From NCBI RefSeq assembly GCF_000430845.1, contig NZ_AUMU01000006.1:277576-341575 (forward strand): a stretch of DNA of 64,000 bases, given 5' to 3'. The notes under the pieces were generated by a model. It was not told where the DNA came from. It ran no database searches and saw nothing but the letters and a program-made list of their open reading frames with translations. The DNA comes from Chryseobacterium gregarium DSM 19109 (GTDB taxonomy: Bacteria; Bacteroidota; Bacteroidia; Flavobacteriales; Weeksellaceae). The translations under genes and the position numbers were made by a program. The first letter of the stretch is position 1. Every line of letters begins with the position of its first letter. Below are positions 61,601 to 64,000 of the stretch, one piece after another.

Positions 61601-61788
61601 TGATCCAGAAAGGAAAAGTACAGTATGTAGTAAACACCATGACCAAAGGCAAGCAGTCTGAAAGAGACGGGTTCCAGATCAGGAGAATGAGTGTGGAAAA
61701 CGGTGTTCCCTGTCTGACCTCAATGGATACGGTTGAAGCAATCCTGAAAGTTATTGAAAGCATGACGTTCAAGATGGAAACGATGTAA
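58606..61788 (+). CDS. carB: carbamoyl-phosphate synthase large subunit
   Basis: 1060 residues with two ATP-grasp halves. The N-half starts [26 protein letters not shown] and the C-half [24 protein letters not shown], each with its [12 protein letters not shown] or [12 protein letters not shown] lid. A methylglyoxal-synthase-like allosteric domain forms the last 120 residues ([14 protein letters not shown]). It makes carbamoyl phosphate for both pyrimidines and arginine, so it links the two neighbouring clusters. A terminator closes the unit. Confidence 0.98.
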   Translation: MAKRTDIKTILVIGSGPIIIGQAAEFDYAGTQACLSLREEGYKVILINSNPATIMTDVEIADKVYIEPISLQFVSHIIRKERPDALLPTLGGQTGLNMAVELEKSGILEECKVEVLGTTLSAINRAEDRDLFRELMRELNEPVPESDIVNTVEGALNFAEEIGYPVIVRPAFTMGGTGGGIASNETELKEIAELGLKYSPVTQCLIERSIAGFKEIEYEVMRDANDNAIVVCNMENIDPVGVHTGDSIVVAPSQTLSDREYQMLRNASLKIIRALGIEGGCNVQLALDPNSFEYYIIEVNPRVSRSSALASKATGYPIAKIAAKIAVGLTLDEIMNPVTGKTYACFEPALDYVVTKFPRFPFDKFETADRRLSTQMKATGEVMAIGRNFEESLQKAIRSLETGIKHIGLKTKQAEALTAEEIERRIRVCDDERLFIIGDALRRGYDWEQIVEWSKIDKFFIWKIKKLIDFEKVIADNKFDKETLIQAKKLGFADVNIAVLWDVQEREIFNFRKENGVMPVYKMVDTCAAEFESETPYLYGTYEEENESVASDKEKIIVLGSGPIRIGQGVEFDYATVHSVWAIKEMGYESIIINNNPETVSTDFSISDKLYFEPLTEEDVMNIIELEKPKGVVVQFGGQTAINLADKLAAHGVQILGTSLEDLDRAENRDKFEKALQEMGIPQPLGKTSTSKEEAIKIANEIGYPVLVRPSYVLGGRAMEIVYTEAELSHYMEFAVEASPDQPVLVDRYITGREVEVDAICDGETVIIPGIMEHIERAGVHSGDSIAVYPPQNVSPEEIKTLVDYTERLAKGLNVIGLMNIQYVLFEGNVYVIEVNPRSSRTVPFLSKITEVPMANLATKAILGQKLTDLGYKNGLVPNKEGVFVKVPVFSFSKLTKVDISLGPEMKSTGEVMGKDTTLEKALYKGLVAAGRKVPMHGSILFTVADKHKQEAADLAARFHEVGFRIWATEGTAKFFAEQGIPCKIGYKIGEESVNLIDLIQKGKVQYVVNTMTKGKQSERDGFQIRRMSVENGVPCLTSMDTVEAILKVIESMTFKMETM

Positions 61789-61813
61789 TTCAGAAAATAA
61801 AGTAAAATATACC

Positions 61814-61847
61814 CAATCCCCGTAAGAAAACTTACGGGGATTTTTTG
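61814..61847 (+). terminator. intrinsic terminator after carB
   Basis: An 11-bp perfect stem (ATCCCCGTAAG arm, AAAA loop, 61816-61841) is followed by six T residues. Confidence 0.92.
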
Positions 61848-62033
61848 ATATACATTAAGAACATTTATTTATTGGAAGATTTTTTGAAAAAATAGATAAT
61901 GTAATATTTTCATAAACCGGAATGACTTAAAGTATAGTTTTAAATTTGAAAATTCTGTAAATAGGTAGCCCATAACCCTATTAACTCAATTAATTTTTGT
62001 TTTTTTGCACAACTTTAATTTTTAAATAAAAAT

Positions 62034-63155
62034 ATGTCGGAGTTTGATGAGATCAGGTCTTTTTATGATCACGAAGTGAACAGTGCTTTGGGAAGTATAG
62101 CCAGGCATCCCATGATGAATGCACTAATGCAGTTTACTTTTCCGGATTCTAAAGAAGATTTTTGGCTGAATCAGTTTGAAAATATTCATTCGATTAGCGA
62201 TTTTCAGCATCAGTATATTTCACAGACGGTAAGGCAGATTCTCACACAAAGTTCAGAAGGCCTGACGACCTCCGGATTCGATCAGCTGGATAAAGATACT
62301 TCCTACCTATTCATTTCCAATCACAGGGATATTGTCCTGGATACCTCTTTGCTGAATTTAGTATTGCTGGATAAAGGGCTGATTATGACTTCTTCAGCAA
62401 TCGGTGATAACCTTGTCCAGAAAAGATTTCTGCATGTGCTGGCAAAATTAAACCGTAATTTTTTAGTGCAGAGGGGATTGCCCATCCGTGAGCAGCTGAA
62501 CAGCTCAAGGCTGATGTCTGAATATATTTATAATCTGCTTCATTCCGAAAACCGTTCCGTCTGGATTGCTCAACGGGAAGGCCGTACAAAAGACGGCAAT
62601 GATGCTACCCAGCAGGGCGTTCTGAAAATGCTGGCTATGGCAGCAGGAAACCGTCCTTTAGCTGAATTTTTTAAATCGCTTAGAGTAGTTCCATTATCCA
62701 TATCATATGAGTATGATCCCACCGATGCCCTTAAAATGCCGCAGGTCATGGCGAAATCTAAAAATGAAGTGTATATCAAAGATGAAGATGAAGATTTTAA
62801 AACCATGCTGAGTGGGGTACTGGGGCAAAAAAAACGCATTCACTTACATGCCGGTAACCTGTTGGAAACAGAATTTGATGAAATTGCTTCGGTAACCGAA
62901 AACAAAAATAAACAGCTTCAGGCAATTGCGAAAATGATAGACCGCTCTATTATTGAAAACTATAAGCTTTGGCCAACCAATTATATTGCCTTTGATTTAC
63001 TGAATGGTAGCAGTCAATATTCCAAATATTATAAAGAAGAAGAAAAGCAGCTTTTTGTACGCCGCCTGGAAATGCGGATTGACAGTTCAGATGCCGAACT
63101 TAAAAAAAGCTTCCTGGAAATGTATGCTAATCCTGTAATTAACAAAAATTCCTAG
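62034..63155 (+). CDS. acyltransferase of the PlsC/glycerol-3-phosphate acyltransferase superfamily
   Basis: 373 residues. FISNHRDIVLDTSLL (His97) corresponds to the NHxxxxD catalytic motif, but the spacing to Asp103 is five residues instead of four. WIAQREGRTKDGND takes the place of the FPEGTR-type phosphate-binding motif, and VVPLSISYEYDPTD the PxxP-like motif IV. These point to a phospholipid or other O-acyltransferase at the inner membrane. It lacks clear transmembrane helices. Exact substrate unknown. It stands alone between the carB terminator and an insertion-sequence scar. Confidence 0.8.
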   Translation: MSEFDEIRSFYDHEVNSALGSIARHPMMNALMQFTFPDSKEDFWLNQFENIHSISDFQHQYISQTVRQILTQSSEGLTTSGFDQLDKDTSYLFISNHRDIVLDTSLLNLVLLDKGLIMTSSAIGDNLVQKRFLHVLAKLNRNFLVQRGLPIREQLNSSRLMSEYIYNLLHSENRSVWIAQREGRTKDGNDATQQGVLKMLAMAAGNRPLAEFFKSLRVVPLSISYEYDPTDALKMPQVMAKSKNEVYIKDEDEDFKTMLSGVLGQKKRIHLHAGNLLETEFDEIASVTENKNKQLQAIAKMIDRSIIENYKLWPTNYIAFDLLNGSSQYSKYYKEEEKQLFVRRLEMRIDSSDAELKKSFLEMYANPVINKNS

Positions 63156-63522
63156 AAAGTAGACAACGAACTTAATACGATGTATTGAGAATTTTTTAAT
63201 GCCTAAGAATTAATAAGAACCAAATAATTTGGAGGACTTATTTTCAGTTTTGATTGGGCAATAAGATTCTGTAACGATCGCTTTTACCAATCTTAGCGGG
63301 GCTTTGACGTTAATTATTACTAATGTAATAATCTATTTTTAAAAGAATTCTCGCTTTGGTTCAATGTGGCTGGTTTTTACCACTTTTTGCCAATATATTA
63401 ATGATGCTTTTGCTATGTTCAGGCTGGCCAGCATCTTTTTAAGATATATATATTATTGTCTTTACTCTTAATTTTTACAAATTATAATGTGTACTGTTGA
63501 GTAAAAAAAATTTCTTTTCCAG
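63156..63522. other. gene-free stretch before insertion-sequence remnants
   Basis: 367 nt with stops in all frames and no strong hairpin or repeat. It may contain decayed mobile DNA, since insertion-sequence pieces follow directly. Confidence 0.45.
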
Positions 63523-63639
63523 CTATGAAAAGTATGATAACGAAAAAATACTTCTGAAAGTTTCCTCAACAGATCGACGAAATTCATACGCTTTTAAAAT
63601 TGCCGAAATCCGGCGCTCTGTAAATTTGCTTTTTCTCAT
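63523..63639 (-). pseudogene. decayed IS3-type transposase OrfA remnant
   Basis: A minus-strand frame from ATG at 63637-63639 gives MRKSKFTERRISAILKAYE, then loses the family after about 30 residues and stops at 63523. The opening matches IS3-family OrfA helix-turn-helix proteins. It is a truncated, frameshifted copy, pointing away from the intact element 50 nt downstream. Confidence 0.6.
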
Positions 63640-63688
63640 GATCTAACCTTATTTATAAATTTTAGTGCCAATAAATGTGGAGCTTAAG

Positions 63689-64000
63689 TGGAACTGACCT
63701 TCTCCCAAAAAACTGGAACAATTAAAAGTAGAGATTTTTCGAGAAATAATTAAATTTAAATAAAGAAAAGTCTAATGAAAAAGAGCAGATTTACAGAGAG
63801 TCAGATTATTTTTGCATTGAAACAGTCTGAGACAGGAGTGAAAGTCGAAGAAGTTTGTCGTAAGATGGGTATAAGTGAGGCCACTTTCTACAATTGGAAG
63901 AAGAAATTCGGAGGTTTGGGGATTACAGAACTCCGGCGTTTACGTCAATTAGAGGAAGAAAACAGTCAACTCAAGAAGTTGGTAGCCGACCTAAGCCTGG
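63689..64000 (+). mobile_element. left end of an IS3-family insertion sequence
   Basis: The sequence TGGAACTGACC from 63689 resembles terminal inverted repeats of IS3/IS407-like elements, and a transposase orfA begins 86 nt inside. The right half, including orfB and the right repeat, lies outside the window, so the boundary is provisional. Confidence 0.55.
63775..64000 (+). CDS. IS3-family transposase OrfA, N-terminal part
   Basis: 75 codons are visible before the window ends. MKKSRFTESQIIFALKQSE and VCRKMGISEATFYNWKKKFGGL form the DNA-binding helix-turn-helix of IS3-type OrfA. It is followed by the leucine-zipper start LRRLRQLEEENSQLKKLVADLSL. A functional transposase would need programmed frameshifting into orfB, which is not visible. 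The frame is intact as far as seen. Confidence 0.88.
   Translation, partial: MKKSRFTESQIIFALKQSETGVKVEEVCRKMGISEATFYNWKKKFGGLGITELRRLRQLEEENSQLKKLVADLSL

Noticed and set aside
1..64000. CRISPR arrays, prophage, tRNA or rRNA genes, replication origin
   Set aside because: I looked for spaced direct repeats, cloverleaf-like GC-rich segments and phage gene runs and found none. The heptad arrays are tandem and lack spacers, so they are not CRISPR.

Overview
The window reads as a chromosomal segment of a flavobacterium, most likely Chryseobacterium or a close Weeksellaceae relative. Three secreted proteins end in type IX secretion (T9SS) type A sorting domains. Promoters match the Bacteroidota pattern (TTG / TANNTTTG), Shine-Dalgarno sites are weak, SecD and SecF are fused, and an arg operon carries a Bacteroidota-type ornithine carbamoyltransferase. 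No rRNA, tRNA or CRISPR array was found. Taxonomy is inferred from these traits, not from a database search.

Layout. 1-7.8 kb: tail of a UbiB-family kinase, a DEAD-box-like helicase with a DEFD motif, then a minus-strand block of exported proteins, an iron alcohol dehydrogenase and lipoproteins. 8-16.9 kb: PEP carboxylase, a lipoprotein, a T9SS subtilase, a sugar aminotransferase and galE with two small enzymes. 17-30.3 kb: TonB-type receptor, mltG-dapF, a GFR-repeat lipoprotein with pnuC, an amino acid permease, exported proteins, hemN behind a short upstream ORF, and a T9SS sugar dehydrogenase. 30.5-45.9 kb: secDF, an MFS exporter, a tatA-PAP2-TPR operon, trmL, rlmH, a YihY protein, nhaA-rel, a T9SS repeat protein and acs.

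46.5-61.8 kb is the most interesting part. A complete arginine operon (GNAT-argG-argC-argD-argF'-argB-argE-argH) is followed by a convergent Lrp/AsnC regulator and then pyrB-carA-carB. CarAB makes carbamoyl phosphate, which both PyrB and ArgF' use, so the two pathways are physically linked. pyrB is preceded by a promoter, a 22-codon nearly leaderless leader ORF with an internal pause-type hairpin, and a perfect intrinsic terminator 2 nt after the leader stop codon. This is the architecture of a translation-coupled attenuator. The spacers of this region also hold palindromic repeats and degenerate TCTNANA heptad arrays. One pair of arrays flanks a four-helix-bundle gene inserted between carA and carB, while an apparently empty pair lies upstream of argH.

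62-64 kb: an acyltransferase, then an eroded insertion-sequence relic and the left end of an IS3-family element running off the window.
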